From: CAYYJR01 sp964472305
Lineage (GTDB): Bacteria; Armatimonadota; Hebobacteria; CAIYQO01
Assembly (NCBI GenBank): GCA_964472305.1
Contig: CAYYJR010000008.1
Coordinates: 62,001 to 126,000 of the forward strand
Direction of reading: 5' to 3'
DNA length: 64,000 nucleotides
Shown: piece by piece, positions 9,141 through 17,820 of the stretch
How the letters are laid out: every line of letters begins with the position of its first letter
Position numbering within the stretch: the stretch's first letter is position 1
The notes under the pieces: model-generated
What the model saw: the letters and a program-made list of their open reading frames with translations, nothing else
Told to the model about the DNA's origin: nothing
Databases searched by the model: none
Program-made: the position numbers and the translations under genes

Positions 9141-10169
9141 TCACGGCACGGAATTGGCCAGCGTGTTTTCGGCGGAGGACAGGCGCAACGATTCCGCCAG
9201 ACCGCACTCGGCGGCATGTGCCGCCAGGCGAATGGCGTTCTCGATGGCCAGCGCATTGGAGCGACCATGCCCGATTACCACAATCCCATTCACCCCGAGC
9301 AACAGCGCACCGCCGATTTCCGCGTAATCGAAGCGCTTCTTGACACGGCGCAACACGGGACGCAGGAATTTCGCCAGCACTTGGGTCAGGAAGTTTCCAC
9401 CCACTTCGTCGGTAATCAGGTTCATGATCAACTCGCCGAATGCTTCACCAGCTTTGAGTATCAAATTACCGACGAATCCATCACACACCACCACATCGAC
9501 CTCACCGCGCGTCACTTCTTTCGGCTCCACGTTGCCGATGAAGTTCAGGCCGCTGGTGAGCAGCAATTGATGCGTTTCTTTCGTGAGTTCGTCACCCTTC
9601 GTCGGCTCTTCCCCGATGCTCAACAGGCCGACGCGTGGGTCGCGTTTGAGAGCGATCTTCGCGTAAATCGCGCCCATGCGGGCGAACTGTACCAGGTGCG
9701 CTGGTTTGCAATCAGTGGTCGCACCGGCATCAAGCAGCACGAAACGGCCGGTGCGGGAGGGCATGAGTGTGGCGATGGCGGGACGATCCACCCCGGACTG
9801 GGGCTTCAGCACCAGCATGGCGGCGGCCATCATCGCGCCCGAGTTGCCGGCGGAGATGATGGCTTGGGCTTTGCCGTCGCGCACCAGGCGCATCCCGACC
9901 ACGATGGACGAATCCTGCTTCTGACGAATGGCTGCGCCGGGTGAGTCGCACATCCCGACCACCTGCGAGGCATGGTGCACGGTCAGATTACGCGGCATGC
10001 CCCCCTGCGTTTCCAGCAGCGGGGCGAGTACGATCTGATCACCGGTCAGTGCAACCTGAATGCCGGGCAGCGCACGCGCGCCGGCAACCGCCCCGGCGAC
10101 AATCGCCGCGGGCGCTTGATCGCCGCCCATCGCGTCAACGACCACGGTGATATGATCGGGGCGGGTCAT
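9141..10169 (-). CDS. plsX: Phosphate acyltransferase PlsX
   Basis: Converts acyl-ACP to acyl-phosphate for phosphatidic acid synthesis with PlsY. The opening VVVDAMGGDQAP and the later GEEPTKGDELTKE and VVCDGFVGNLILK motifs are diagnostic. ATG 10169 (MTRPDHITVV) is chosen over an in-frame start at 10211, which would overlap the end of rpmF and add 14 atypical residues. Resulting length is 342. Confidence 0.97.
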   Translation of the reverse strand: MTRPDHITVVVDAMGGDQAPAAIVAGAVAGARALPGIQVALTGDQIVLAPLLETQGGMPRNLTVHHASQVVGMCDSPGAAIRQKQDSSIVVGMRLVRDGKAQAIISAGNSGAMMAAAMLVLKPQSGVDRPAIATLMPSRTGRFVLLDAGATTDCKPAHLVQFARMGAIYAKIALKRDPRVGLLSIGEEPTKGDELTKETHQLLLTSGLNFIGNVEPKEVTRGEVDVVVCDGFVGNLILKAGEAFGELIMNLITDEVGGNFLTQVLAKFLRPVLRRVKKRFDYAEIGGALLLGVNGIVVIGHGRSNALAIENAIRLAAHAAECGLAESLRLSSAENTLANSVP

Positions 10170-10188
10170 TACGCTACCGGTAGCAGGT

Positions 10189-10386
10189 TCAGGATTCAGC
10201 GACTTGACCACGGCGGAGACTCAACACCTGACGACCATCGTATTTACCGCACGCCGGGCACACATGGTGCGGCATGTGGTAGGCATCACAATCTTTGCAC
10301 TTGACCAACGTCGGCACGGTCAGCTTCCAGTTGGCACGGCGTTTGTCGCGACGCGCGTTCGAAAATTTATTTTTTGGATTTGGCAC
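10189..10386 (-). CDS. rpmF: 50S ribosomal protein L32, zinc-binding form
   Basis: 65-residue ribosomal protein. The N-terminus VPNPKNKFSNARRDKRR is the normal L32 opening, with Val encoded by a GTG start. Four cysteines (CKDC and CPAC) make it the zinc-ribbon (C+) paralogue. A GAGGAG site lies just upstream of GTG 10386. Longer in-frame translation from 10554 is not supported. The gene lies between yceD and plsX as in most bacteria. Confidence 0.97.
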   Translation of the reverse strand: MPNPKNKFSNARRDKRRANWKLTVPTLVKCKDCDAYHMPHHVCPACGKYDGRQVLSLRRGQVAES

Positions 10387-10436
10387 GATACTCTCCTCGA
10401 CTCGTTCCGTCCGATTTACCGAACGGACCCTGCATA

Positions 10437-10979
10437 TTACCCTTTTTGCTGCCGATCCCGCAATAGTTGCTGCAGAACGACAAATTGTGATGATGCGCTT
10501 TCCGGCACGCACGTGCACGGCCCTTCGCTCAGGCGGTGCCCGCACTGCTGACACAACCCCTGGCAGTCATCCGCACACAACGGTTTTAACGGTAGCGCAA
10601 TTAAGATGCTCTGGCGCAAAAGTTCATCCAGGTGCAAATCCAGCGTGCCCGCGATGAACAGCCGACTTTCCGGCATCTCCTCTTCTTCCTCGACGCGCGG
10701 CCCCTGACCGGGCGCTTGTGCCGGGCGCACCACGAACTCCTCCTGGAATTCGGCGTGCACCGGTTGGCGATACACGGAGCCACAGCGAAAACAGACCATC
10801 TCGACTTCCGTGTCGACCGCGCCTTCCAGCAACAGCACGTTGCTGGTACTGCTCACGGTCATGTTGCCGCGTATGGGAGCCGTCAGGGTCATCCCCTCGA
10901 CATCCTTCAACGTGATGTCGATGTGGTGCTCGGCATACGAGCCCGGAATACGGGCAATTTCCGTTAGGTCCAGTTTCAC
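10437..10979 (-). CDS. yceD: DUF177 / YceD family protein
   Basis: Protein of the family linked to 23S rRNA accumulation and found upstream of rpmF. The first half has the CFRCGS motif, and the C-terminal block has DELLRQSILIALPLKPLC followed by C-x3-C-x6-C-x2-C (CADDCQGLCQQCGHRL), a typical zinc-knuckle-like ending. GTG 10979 follows AAAGGAG with 6 bases between. Length is 180 residues. It heads the yceD-rpmF-plsX-fabH operon. Confidence 0.92.
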   Translation of the reverse strand: MKLDLTEIARIPGSYAEHHIDITLKDVEGMTLTAPIRGNMTVSSTSNVLLLEGAVDTEVEMVCFRCGSVYRQPVHAEFQEEFVVRPAQAPGQGPRVEEEEEMPESRLFIAGTLDLHLDELLRQSILIALPLKPLCADDCQGLCQQCGHRLSEGPCTCVPESASSQFVVLQQLLRDRQQKG

Positions 10980-11699
10980 CGCCCGCTCCTTTCAGGGCAG
11001 CCGCGGTGACCGTCGGCGCGGGCCATCTCACGCTGCCGTTTCCATCTTCATTGTACCGTCCACGCCGGGACGAAGCCCGAGGACGTGACGTGAAGATGAT
11101 ACATGGCGCGCAGGACATCATCCGGCCACCCTTCGCGCCGGAGCGGCGAATGGGTGGGACTGACGAGGCATCCCTGTCAAAAAATGTGGGCAAGACGGCA
11201 GCCACCCGACGTCCAGCCCGGAGCATATGTTACACGCGACGCAAGAGGTTTGTCAAGAAAAATTCGTGGAAACAAGCGGAACGCTCAGTCTGCCGCTCAG
11301 CTTCCGGTCGCGCACCGCGTTCCCTGGCCGGCGTATCGTCATCGCGCACCTCCGCGCACTGTTCAGCGGACCGATGGCGCCGCGGTTCTCCTCATCAGTG
11401 CGTGTGTCCCCGAGCAGCCAGGCGACGGCGAAGCATCTTCCCATCGCGCCTGTTGCCCGTTCCAGGCGCCGAGGAACGTGGTTCCGGTATCGAACAGGCC
11501 CTGATGCGCGGCCATCACCGGCAGGTTATGCATGCCATCCATCCACCCGGATGCACATCGCGCATCCATGCCTGATGTCCATATTGCATCGCGCGCGCGG
11601 AAGGATTTACCCTCCCATTGCGGAACTCAACGCTAGTTCGCTTTGATTGGAGTGCGCATGACAACCATCACACCATGTCGTCCGAAGTGGAAAGGCACC
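10980..11699. other. 720-base gap without a recognised gene
   Basis: Holds the putative yceD promoter and leader at its left side. Open frames inside it (for example 11006-11575 on plus) are rich in Arg/Ser/Pro and match nothing known. A short minus-strand stretch around 11380-11560 has more protein-like composition and may be decayed coding sequence, but it cannot be assigned. Confidence 0.4.
11050..11055 (-). promoter_or_regulatory. Candidate -10 element for the yceD-rpmF-plsX-fabH operon
   Basis: Minus-strand TACAAT preceded by GG, 71 bases before the yceD start. No clear -35. Confidence 0.45.
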
Positions 11700-12785
11700 A
11701 TGACCGATCGCGAGCGATTCAACCGGCAGATGCATTACCAGTCGGTGGACCGCTGTTTCAACATGGAGTTCGGGTATTGGGATGAGAACTTCCGCGAATG
11801 GGATCTCTTCGTGAACAACGGCATCACCAACAATTGGCAGGCCGATCTCTTCTTCAACTTCGACCGGCTGGACGGCATCAGCGGCAATACGTGGATGAGC
11901 CCGGCGTTCACGCAGCAGGTGGTGGGCGAGACGGCCACCACACGCATCATCATGAATAGTGACGGCTTAACGGCGGAGGTGCCGAAAGACGGGCACGATA
12001 CCATTCCGCATTACGTGCAAGCGAGCATCGTCACCCCCGACGATTGGGCGCGGGCGAAGGACGAGCGTTTCCGCCGCGACGATCCGACGCGAAAGGTGGA
12101 CGTGGAGGCGCTGAAGCAGGCGCACCCGCGCACCCGCGATTATGCGCTCGGTGTCTATTGCGGCTCGATGATCGGGCATATCCGCGACATGCTCACGTTC
12201 GAAGGATTGGCCTATGCCACCTATGATTATCCGGAGATGGTGGAAGACATGGTGGAGACCGCCTGCCTGCTGATCGAAGATTACCTCGACCAGGTCCTCG
12301 GCCACCTCGACTTCGACTATGCCTCCGGGTGGGAAGATATCTGCTTCAAGAACGGGCCGATCGTCTCGGTGCCGTTCTTCAACGATGTCATCGTGCCGCG
12401 CTATAAGCGCATCGGCGACAAGCTCCATGCCCACGGCATCGATCTGTGGTATACCGACTGCGACGGTGACGTGCGCCCGTTGTTACCGGGTTTCCTCTCC
12501 GCCGGTATTAACTGCCTCTTTCCCTTCGAAGTCAACGGCTGTGCTCACCCGGCTGAGTTGCTGGATGAATACGGCACGGAATTGCGTATCATGGGTGGTG
12601 TGGACAAAATCGAGCTGGGCAAAGGCCCGGCGGCGATCAAGGATTACCTGGACACCCTGGTCCCGTTGGTCGAACGCGGCGGCTATATCCCCTTCTGCGA
12701 CCACCGCTGCCCACCCAACGTAAAACCCGAGGACTACCTGTATTACCTCGACTTGAAAGAGCAAATGTTCGGGATGGCGTCATGA
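11700..12785 (+). CDS. UroD-like family protein, SDG-type, 361 aa
   Basis: TIM-barrel protein of the uroporphyrinogen decarboxylase superfamily. ATG 11700 gives the MTDRERF opening shared with the UroD-like genes at 56945 and 58131, with GGAAAGG just upstream; ATG 11658 is an in-frame alternative. The HxCG position reads WYTDCDGDVRP, so the zinc His is absent. The C-terminus GGYIPFCDHRCPPNV, followed by LYYLDLKEQM, matches the 56945 protein, which marks both as one subclass. HemE active-site features are missing. Its stop codon overlaps the start of the next UroD-like gene by ATGA, so the two proteins are probably made in equal amounts. Reaction unknown. Confidence 0.85.
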   Translation: MTDRERFNRQMHYQSVDRCFNMEFGYWDENFREWDLFVNNGITNNWQADLFFNFDRLDGISGNTWMSPAFTQQVVGETATTRIIMNSDGLTAEVPKDGHDTIPHYVQASIVTPDDWARAKDERFRRDDPTRKVDVEALKQAHPRTRDYALGVYCGSMIGHIRDMLTFEGLAYATYDYPEMVEDMVETACLLIEDYLDQVLGHLDFDYASGWEDICFKNGPIVSVPFFNDVIVPRYKRIGDKLHAHGIDLWYTDCDGDVRPLLPGFLSAGINCLFPFEVNGCAHPAELLDEYGTELRIMGGVDKIELGKGPAAIKDYLDTLVPLVERGGYIPFCDHRCPPNVKPEDYLYYLDLKEQMFGMAS

Positions 12786-13828
12786 TGATAGATCTCTACA
12801 CCCGTTTCGAGCGTCAGCCGGATTTCGCGCAGTTTCTGAAGGTGCTGCGGCGCGATGGGGTGCCAACGCACCTCCCGTGCTACGAGCACATCGCCAGCGC
12901 GGGATTCATCGCGCGGCGCACGGGAACCGACTTCGATACGATGAGCCACGACCACCCCGACTTCTGGAAGATCTACGTCGATTTCTGGATCGGCCTGGGT
13001 TTTGACTGCGTGCCGATGGAGATTCCGTTGAACTGCCCGCTGCCGTCGGGGCACGGGCAAACCTCGGAGGAAAGCGAGGCGAAGGTTTGCATTCGCACGC
13101 GCGAGGATTTCGAGCGCTACCCGTGGCCGAGTGAGGAATCACCTCTCGATTTCAGCCATTTCGAGACGGTGGCGCAATTGCTGCCCGACGGCGCGAAGAT
13201 CGTAGGCGGAGTCTGCATGGGGCCGTACGAGTGGGGCTCCACGATGCTTGGCACCATGGGATTATCGTACCTGCTCGCCGACGACCCGGAGTTGGTCGCG
13301 CAGGTTTTTGCCAGGATTGGCCGCCTGCACCACAGCGCGGTGCGCCAACTGGCCGAGATGGATGCTATCGGCGCGTTGCGCCAGGGTGACGACCTGGGGT
13401 ATAAAACCGCGACCTTCCTTTCCCCCGCGCTGCTGCGCCAACTGATCTTCCCCACGTACCGCCGCATGGCATCCGCGGCGCACCGGCAAGGCAAGCCGTT
13501 TATTCTGCATTCCTGCGGCAATCTGGCGGATGTGTATGACGACTTGATCGACTGCGACATCGATGCCAAGCATTCCTTTGAGGATATCATCCAACCGGTG
13601 GAAGCCTTCAAACAGCAATACGGCACGCGACTGACTCCGTTGGGCGGGCTGGACGTGGATATGATCTGTCGCGGCAGCGAGGCGGAACTGCGCGCATACG
13701 CCCGTCGGAAGATCGAGGCATGCTTCGCCGACGGCTACTGGGCGCTGGGCACCGGCAACTCACTCACCAATTACATGCCGGTAGAGCATTACCTGACCAT
13801 CCTCGACGAGGGAATGCGGTTGGGGTAA
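12782..13828 (+). CDS. UroD-like family protein, HxCG-type, 348 aa
   Basis: Second member of a coupled UroD-like pair (ATGA overlap with the upstream gene). His243 and Cys245 sit in FILHSCGNLADV, the motif that binds zinc in methylcobamide:coenzyme M methyltransferases (MtaA, MtbA) and CmuA. The third ligand of those enzymes is not evident: the equivalent C-terminal region reads ALGTGNSLTNYMP. A corrinoid protein, which such methyltransferases need, is not in the window. The C-terminus looks complete (YLTILDEGMRLG), although transposase sequence begins right after the stop codon. A methyl- or carboxyl-transfer role is inference. Confidence 0.85.
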   Translation: MMIDLYTRFERQPDFAQFLKVLRRDGVPTHLPCYEHIASAGFIARRTGTDFDTMSHDHPDFWKIYVDFWIGLGFDCVPMEIPLNCPLPSGHGQTSEESEAKVCIRTREDFERYPWPSEESPLDFSHFETVAQLLPDGAKIVGGVCMGPYEWGSTMLGTMGLSYLLADDPELVAQVFARIGRLHHSAVRQLAEMDAIGALRQGDDLGYKTATFLSPALLRQLIFPTYRRMASAAHRQGKPFILHSCGNLADVYDDLIDCDIDAKHSFEDIIQPVEAFKQQYGTRLTPLGGLDVDMICRGSEAELRAYARRKIEACFADGYWALGTGNSLTNYMPVEHYLTILDEGMRLG

Positions 13829-13829
13829 T

Positions 13830-14426
13830 CCCATCCGCTATAACCGTCCGATCCCCGGTGATCGTGTCCAACTCGACACAATGCAAGTGCGACAGGGCCT
13901 CTACCAATACACCGCCATCGATGACTGCACCCGCTGTCTGGTGGTGGGCCTCTTCCCACGACGTACCGCCGCCAACACCCTCGAGTTCCTGGAGCAACTA
14001 CTGGAGGAGATACCGTTTCCCATTCAACGGATTCAGACGGATCGCGGCACCGAGTTCATGGCGGCTGCCGTACAAGAACGCCTCTTCGAGTATCGGATCA
14101 AATACCGTCCCCTCCGCCCACGATCACCCCACCTGAATGGCAAAGTCGAGCGGGTGCAGAAAACCGTGTTAGCCGAATTCTATGCGACCATTGATCTGCA
14201 TGCGCCTGATCTTGCTGACGAGTTGGCCTATTGGCAAACGTACTATACCTGGCATCGCCCGCATGGAGCATTACAGGGGAAACCCCCGCTCGACCGGTGG
14301 CTCGAACTCACCAAGATCACGCCATACTCCGACGAAGTGCTCGAACAGTTTGATCTACGGAAGGAGTATCGACGTTTGATCGCTAATCAGGAACTCGACC
14401 GCCGAAAAGTGAAACGATGTCCCTGA
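13830..14426 (+). pseudogene. IS481-type transposase, 5'-truncated
   Basis: Integrase-core transposase lacking its N-terminal helix-turn-helix domain. Homologous sequence starts upstream of the first ATG: the frame reads RYNRPIPGDRVQLDT from about 13833, so the true remnant begins only a few bases after the UroD-like stop at 13828. The DDE residues are all kept (IDDCTR, QTDRGTE, NGKVERV), followed by the WHRPHGALQGKPPLDR signature, so the lesion is the loss of the 5' part. A start at ATG 13881 would make a 181-residue protein with an incomplete core. No left terminal repeat is seen. Confidence 0.85.
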
Positions 14427-14830
14427 AACACACAATACACGAAATGACCCATCTGCACACCTCACTATCCTGGAAGCGTAGTGCAACAGATAATTCAACT
14501 GAACGCATACTGATGGGAAGGAAATTCAGTCACTGCATAGCCTGTACTTTTCTGACCGCATGCCCGGACGGCAGCATCTCCGGCAGACAAGTTGAATCGC
14601 GGCGTGGATGCCTTTAATTTGGGAGCAGCATGATCATCGTTGCGTCACGTGAGCTGTTTTGCATGGACATCCCGACTGCAGGTGGAGACAGCGTGGCCGC
14701 CGGCAGTGAAGAGCGGCAGGAATTTCAGCCTGGACTCCATCTGGTCGCCAGGTGACTGCCCGGCGGGAATGGCGATGCCGTGCAGGAAGGATTTCGCCGG
14801 GGATTGTTCAGTCTGACCGACCGCTCGCTA
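14427..14830. other. 404-base gap downstream of the transposase remnant
   Basis: Probably includes the right end of the insertion sequence just after 14426, but no terminal repeat can be paired because the left end is missing. The rest has no convincing frame. Two copies of the heptamer GCAGGAA lie at 14716 and 14782. Confidence 0.4.
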
Positions 14831-15322
14831 TCACGAATGCAATGCACGGTCCCTGGCACGCACGTTGTCGGCCATTTTCGCGCGTTGCACGGTCAGGCGG
14901 GACGCCACTTGCTCATCACCCACCGCCAGCATCTGCGCGGCAAGGATGCCGGCGTTGCGTGCGCCGTTGATGGCTACGGTGGCGACGGGGATGCCATTGG
15001 GCATCTGCACGATAGCCAGCAGCGCGTCCAGTCCGCCAAGCGTGGTGGATGACGAGGCAATGGGCACGCCGATGACCGGCAGCACGGTATAGGCGGCAAC
15101 CACGCCGGGCAAATGCGCCGCGCCGCCCGCGCCGGCGATGATCACCCGCATGCCGCGCTCTGCCGCCCCCCGCGCAAATGCCGCCACGTCGTCGGGCGTA
15201 CGGTGTGCGCTCATCACGTGCCGCTCATACCCGATACCCAGTTCATCCAGCGCCGCTGCCGCCTCATTCATAATCGGCAGGTCGGAATCGCTGCCCATAA
15301 TGATGCCTACCGTATATGCCAT
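14831..15322 (-). CDS. purE: N5-carboxyaminoimidazole ribonucleotide mutase PurE
   Basis: Purine biosynthesis enzyme that moves the carboxylate of N5-CAIR to C4 of the imidazole. MGSDSDLP and SAHRTPD are the substrate-binding and catalytic loops, and GAGGAAHLPGVVAA and MPNGIPVATVAI are also typical. The length of 163 residues is normal for class I PurE. No purK is beside it; the gene stands alone after a 184-base gap. Confidence 0.97.
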   Translation of the reverse strand: MAYTVGIIMGSDSDLPIMNEAAAALDELGIGYERHVMSAHRTPDDVAAFARGAAERGMRVIIAGAGGAAHLPGVVAAYTVLPVIGVPIASSSTTLGGLDALLAIVQMPNGIPVATVAINGARNAGILAAQMLAVGDEQVASRLTVQRAKMADNVRARDRALHS

Positions 15323-15506
15323 AATCAGTTCCTTTCATCTATCGCTTCCGCGGAATGCATCCTGTGGCTATTTGAGTGGTGATGCATCGATCCTGACACC
15401 CACAGCATCCTGTCGTTTGCATGCCGGCATCCGGAATGGCGGTTGAGTAAGCCGTATGAGCACGGTTCATCGTGACAATCCGGCACGGCGAACCATGCAT
15501 CGCCTG

Positions 15507-16268
15507 TTACGACACTCCCATCGCCTGCATATTGCGCAGGCTGATGGCCAGGCTGTCGAATGGGTCGCGCTGGCAGACATCCTGCTCGACGGCATACCAC
15601 TGCACGCCGCAGTCGCGGCAGGCCTGGATGATGCGCGGCCAGTTCAAATTGCCTTCGCCCACCTCGGCCATCGCCGGACCGCCGTTGAGGAAGACCATAT
15701 CTTTGAAATGCACGATCACCATACGGCCTCTCACGCGATCGATCCACGCCGCCGGGTCGCCGCCGCCATGCTGTATCCAGTAGGTATCGATCTCCGCCAG
15801 CACCAGCGGGTCGGCGGCATCATACAGCAATGCCAATCCGGTGTTGCTGTTGAACTTTTCCAACTCGAAGCTATGATTGTGATAACTGAAGGTAAGGCCA
15901 GCCGCGGCTAGCTTGCGCGCGATGTCGGAAGCGACGGCGGCAAACTCGACGTACCCCGCGCCGTGGCGGTATTCGGCGGGCAATCCGCCGATGGCGACGT
16001 TTTTACATCCCCACAGGTTGTGCTCGTCAATCAACGCGGGCAAGTCATGCAGCAGGCGGTCCACCGAGACGTGGGTGGCGGCGGCGGTCAGGCCCTCGCC
16101 GCGCAGAATGGCGGCCAACTCGCCGGGTATGATCGGTCCCAGCCCGGAGAGCTGTACCGCGTCATAACCGATCGCTTTCACCTTTTTCAGCGTGGCGGCG
16201 ATATCGCCGGGTGTCTTCAGGAAATCGCGCAGGGTATACAGTTGGGCGGCAATGCTGGAGGTAGCCAT
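15507..16268 (-). CDS. Sugar phosphate isomerase/epimerase (AP endonuclease 2 fold), 253 aa
   Basis: Xylose isomerase-like TIM barrel (PF01261). Visible metal-binding strands include YHNHSFELEK, LAEIDTYWIQHGG, VIVHFKDM and YAVEQDV, the pattern of inosose/tagatose epimerase-like enzymes. AQLYTLRDFLKTPGD is the usual N-terminal strand and helix. ATG 16268 has GGAG a few bases upstream; ATG 16286 is in frame but would place that site inside the gene. Substrate unknown. Confidence 0.88.
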   Translation of the reverse strand: MATSSIAAQLYTLRDFLKTPGDIAATLKKVKAIGYDAVQLSGLGPIIPGELAAILRGEGLTAAATHVSVDRLLHDLPALIDEHNLWGCKNVAIGGLPAEYRHGAGYVEFAAVASDIARKLAAAGLTFSYHNHSFELEKFNSNTGLALLYDAADPLVLAEIDTYWIQHGGGDPAAWIDRVRGRMVIVHFKDMVFLNGGPAMAEVGEGNLNWPRIIQACRDCGVQWYAVEQDVCQRDPFDSLAISLRNMQAMGVS

Positions 16269-16300
16269 TGAACACTCCTTTGACACAGCACAGGTGGGGA

Positions 16301-16714
16301 TTATGCTCCCATGATTTTCACAATCACGCGCTTGCGGCGCTGACCATCGAATTCAGCGTAGAAGACCGCCTGCCATGGTCCAAGGTCGAGTCGGCCATTG
16401 GTGATGGGCAGGATGACTTCCTGGTGCACGAGCAGGTTTTTCAGGTGGGCGTCGGCGTTGTCTTCGCCCGTCCGGTGATGGCGATACTGGGGATTCGCCG
16501 GCGCCAGCGTATCCAGCCACTGATCGATGTCCTGCAGCAGGCCGGATTCATTATCGTTGACGAACACCCCGGCGGTGATATGCATCGCCGACACCAGCGC
16601 CATGCCTTCGCGCACCCCGGATTTACGCACAATCTCCTCGACGGTATCGGTAATATGCACGTATTCCCGCCGGTGGGCGGTGTTGAACCACAGATATTCG
16701 GTAAACGTTTTCAT
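16301..16714 (-). CDS. YjbQ/UPF0047 family protein, 137 aa
   Basis: Small trimeric beta-fold protein; E. coli YjbQ has weak thiamine-phosphate synthase activity. HITAGVFVNDNESGLLQDI, the His-rich segment HHRTGEDNADAHLKN and GRLDLGPWQAVFYAEFDG are the family hallmarks. ATG 16714 gives the usual length; the longer in-frame start at 16819 adds unrelated residues. It lies 33 bases upstream of the isomerase gene on the same strand, so the two may be cotranscribed. Confidence 0.9.
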   Translation of the reverse strand: MKTFTEYLWFNTAHRREYVHITDTVEEIVRKSGVREGMALVSAMHITAGVFVNDNESGLLQDIDQWLDTLAPANPQYRHHRTGEDNADAHLKNLLVHQEVILPITNGRLDLGPWQAVFYAEFDGQRRKRVIVKIMGA

Positions 16715-16864
16715 CCGCGAGACTCCCGTTGTGGTTAGCCGACAGCGCGCATACAATACCATGGCCGACCGTGAAACGCAAGCCTGCCGCCCACACGGTT
16801 GCCCCTGCGACGACTTCACTGGCCGGGCTTGTTTGACCCACTCGCGGTTTTCGCGGTAATCAGC

Positions 16865-16883
16865 TATAATATCGGTATATACT
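16865..16883 (+). promoter_or_regulatory. Promoter -10 and ArsR-like operator
   Basis: TATAAT at 16865-16870 lies 41 bases before the ArsR start. It overlaps an AT-rich imperfect dyad (ATAT-CGGT-ATAT at 16869-16880), the kind of site bound by ArsR/SmtB regulators. Autoregulation is inferred. Confidence 0.5.
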
Positions 16884-16911
16884 TAACTCGTGTCGTGACT
16901 GGAGCACATCG

Positions 16912-17268
16912 ATGACAGAGCAACACCTTCCCGTATCAGAGCGCGCCCTGGAGATGATCGCGCGCCGCTTCAAGCTGTTGTCGGAACCGACACGGCTGCG
17001 CATCCTGCAACTGCTGATGGAAAAAGAGATGAGCGTCAACGAGTTGGTTGAAGCGATCAACACCACCCAGGCGAACATCTCCAAGCACCTCGGCATTCTG
17101 GCGGATGGCGGGTTGGTCGCGCGGCGCAAAGTGGGCGTCAGTACGTTGTATCGCATTGCCGACAAGTCGATCTTCGTCCTCTGCGAACTGGTCTGCCACA
17201 GCCTGCAGGAGCGCGGGGAACAGGTGCTGCAATTGCTGCGCACGGACGAGCATCCTCCCAAGGCCTGA
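16912..17268 (+). CDS. ArsR/SmtB family winged-helix regulator, 118 aa
   Basis: Dimeric DNA-binding repressor. The order is alpha2 RRFKLLSEPTRLRILQLL, recognition region NTTQANISKHLGILADGGLV, and a wing GVSTLYRIAD. The Cys pair of arsenic/cadmium sensors (ELCVCD type) is absent at the recognition-helix start. Two cysteines lie further on (LCELVCHSL), in the C-terminal helix. The inducer is therefore unknown. A dyad-containing promoter lies just upstream and a cupin gene follows after 38 bases. Confidence 0.92.
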   Translation: MTEQHLPVSERALEMIARRFKLLSEPTRLRILQLLMEKEMSVNELVEAINTTQANISKHLGILADGGLVARRKVGVSTLYRIADKSIFVLCELVCHSLQERGEQVLQLLRTDEHPPKA

Positions 17269-17306
17269 TCCGAACGACCGCGACACACCCCGGAAAGGAA
17301 CTGACG

Positions 17307-17699
17307 ATGTCTTACAAAATCATCACGACCGATGAACTGCACGGCTATACGGCCGAGGTGGGTGAAGTGAAGTTATTCCGCTCGGGCACCGAGCGTTTTT
17401 GGGTCAACCAGGCGACCAAGGATCACAGCGAGACGATGGCCTCCGAGATGCACGACCACGAAGCGGACATTTATATCGTGCAAGAAGGCGACGCTGATAT
17501 CTACCTGGGCGGCACGCTGGTCGAACCGTTCTCTCCGCGCGCAGGCCAGCACCGCGGCACCGGCCTGGATGGCGCAACCCGCCACCACATCGCCAAAGGC
17601 GATGTGGTCATCATCCCGGAAGGCATCCCCCACATGCTCGATTCGCGCAATACCCGTATTGTCTTTTTGATTATCAAGGAAGACGTTGGGGAGAAATGA
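17307..17699 (+). CDS. Single-domain cupin protein, 130 aa
   Basis: Beta-barrel metalloprotein. Cupin motif 1 is seen as MHDHEADIYIVQEGDADIY (His, His, Glu) and motif 2 as IIPEGIPHML (His). The insert between them (GTLVEPFSPRAGQHRGTG) is unusual in length. GGAAAGGAACTGACG precedes the ATG. It probably shares a transcript with the ArsR gene, and a strong hairpin follows. It could be a small isomerase, dioxygenase or metal-sensing partner; sequence does not decide. Confidence 0.88.
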   Translation: MSYKIITTDELHGYTAEVGEVKLFRSGTERFWVNQATKDHSETMASEMHDHEADIYIVQEGDADIYLGGTLVEPFSPRAGQHRGTGLDGATRHHIAKGDVVIIPEGIPHMLDSRNTRIVFLIIKEDVGEK

Positions 17700-17741
17700 C
17701 CGTTTGCCTGTGACCGCTGATCATCATTGCAGAGAACGGGA

Positions 17742-17793
17742 CGAGAGCCCGGCTATACCCATACGAGGCATAGCCGGGCTCTCGCCCTGTTTT
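17742..17793 (+). terminator. Intrinsic terminator after the ArsR-cupin unit
   Basis: A perfect 15-base inverted repeat (17742-17756 with 17770-17784) with a 13-base loop is followed on the plus strand by CCCTGTTTT. It also faces the end of the convergent CDF gene. Confidence 0.8.
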
Positions 17794-17820
17794 ACGCAAT
17801 GACGATGCCGAAACGCATCA

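Noticed and set aside
11363..11569. Minus-strand frame with a protein-like segment
   Set aside because: Short, no ribosome binding site, and not assignable; possibly decayed coding DNA.
11006..11575. 189-codon plus-strand frame in the gap before the UroD-like pair
   Set aside because: Arg/Ser/Pro-rich composition, no ribosome binding site and no similarity that I can name.
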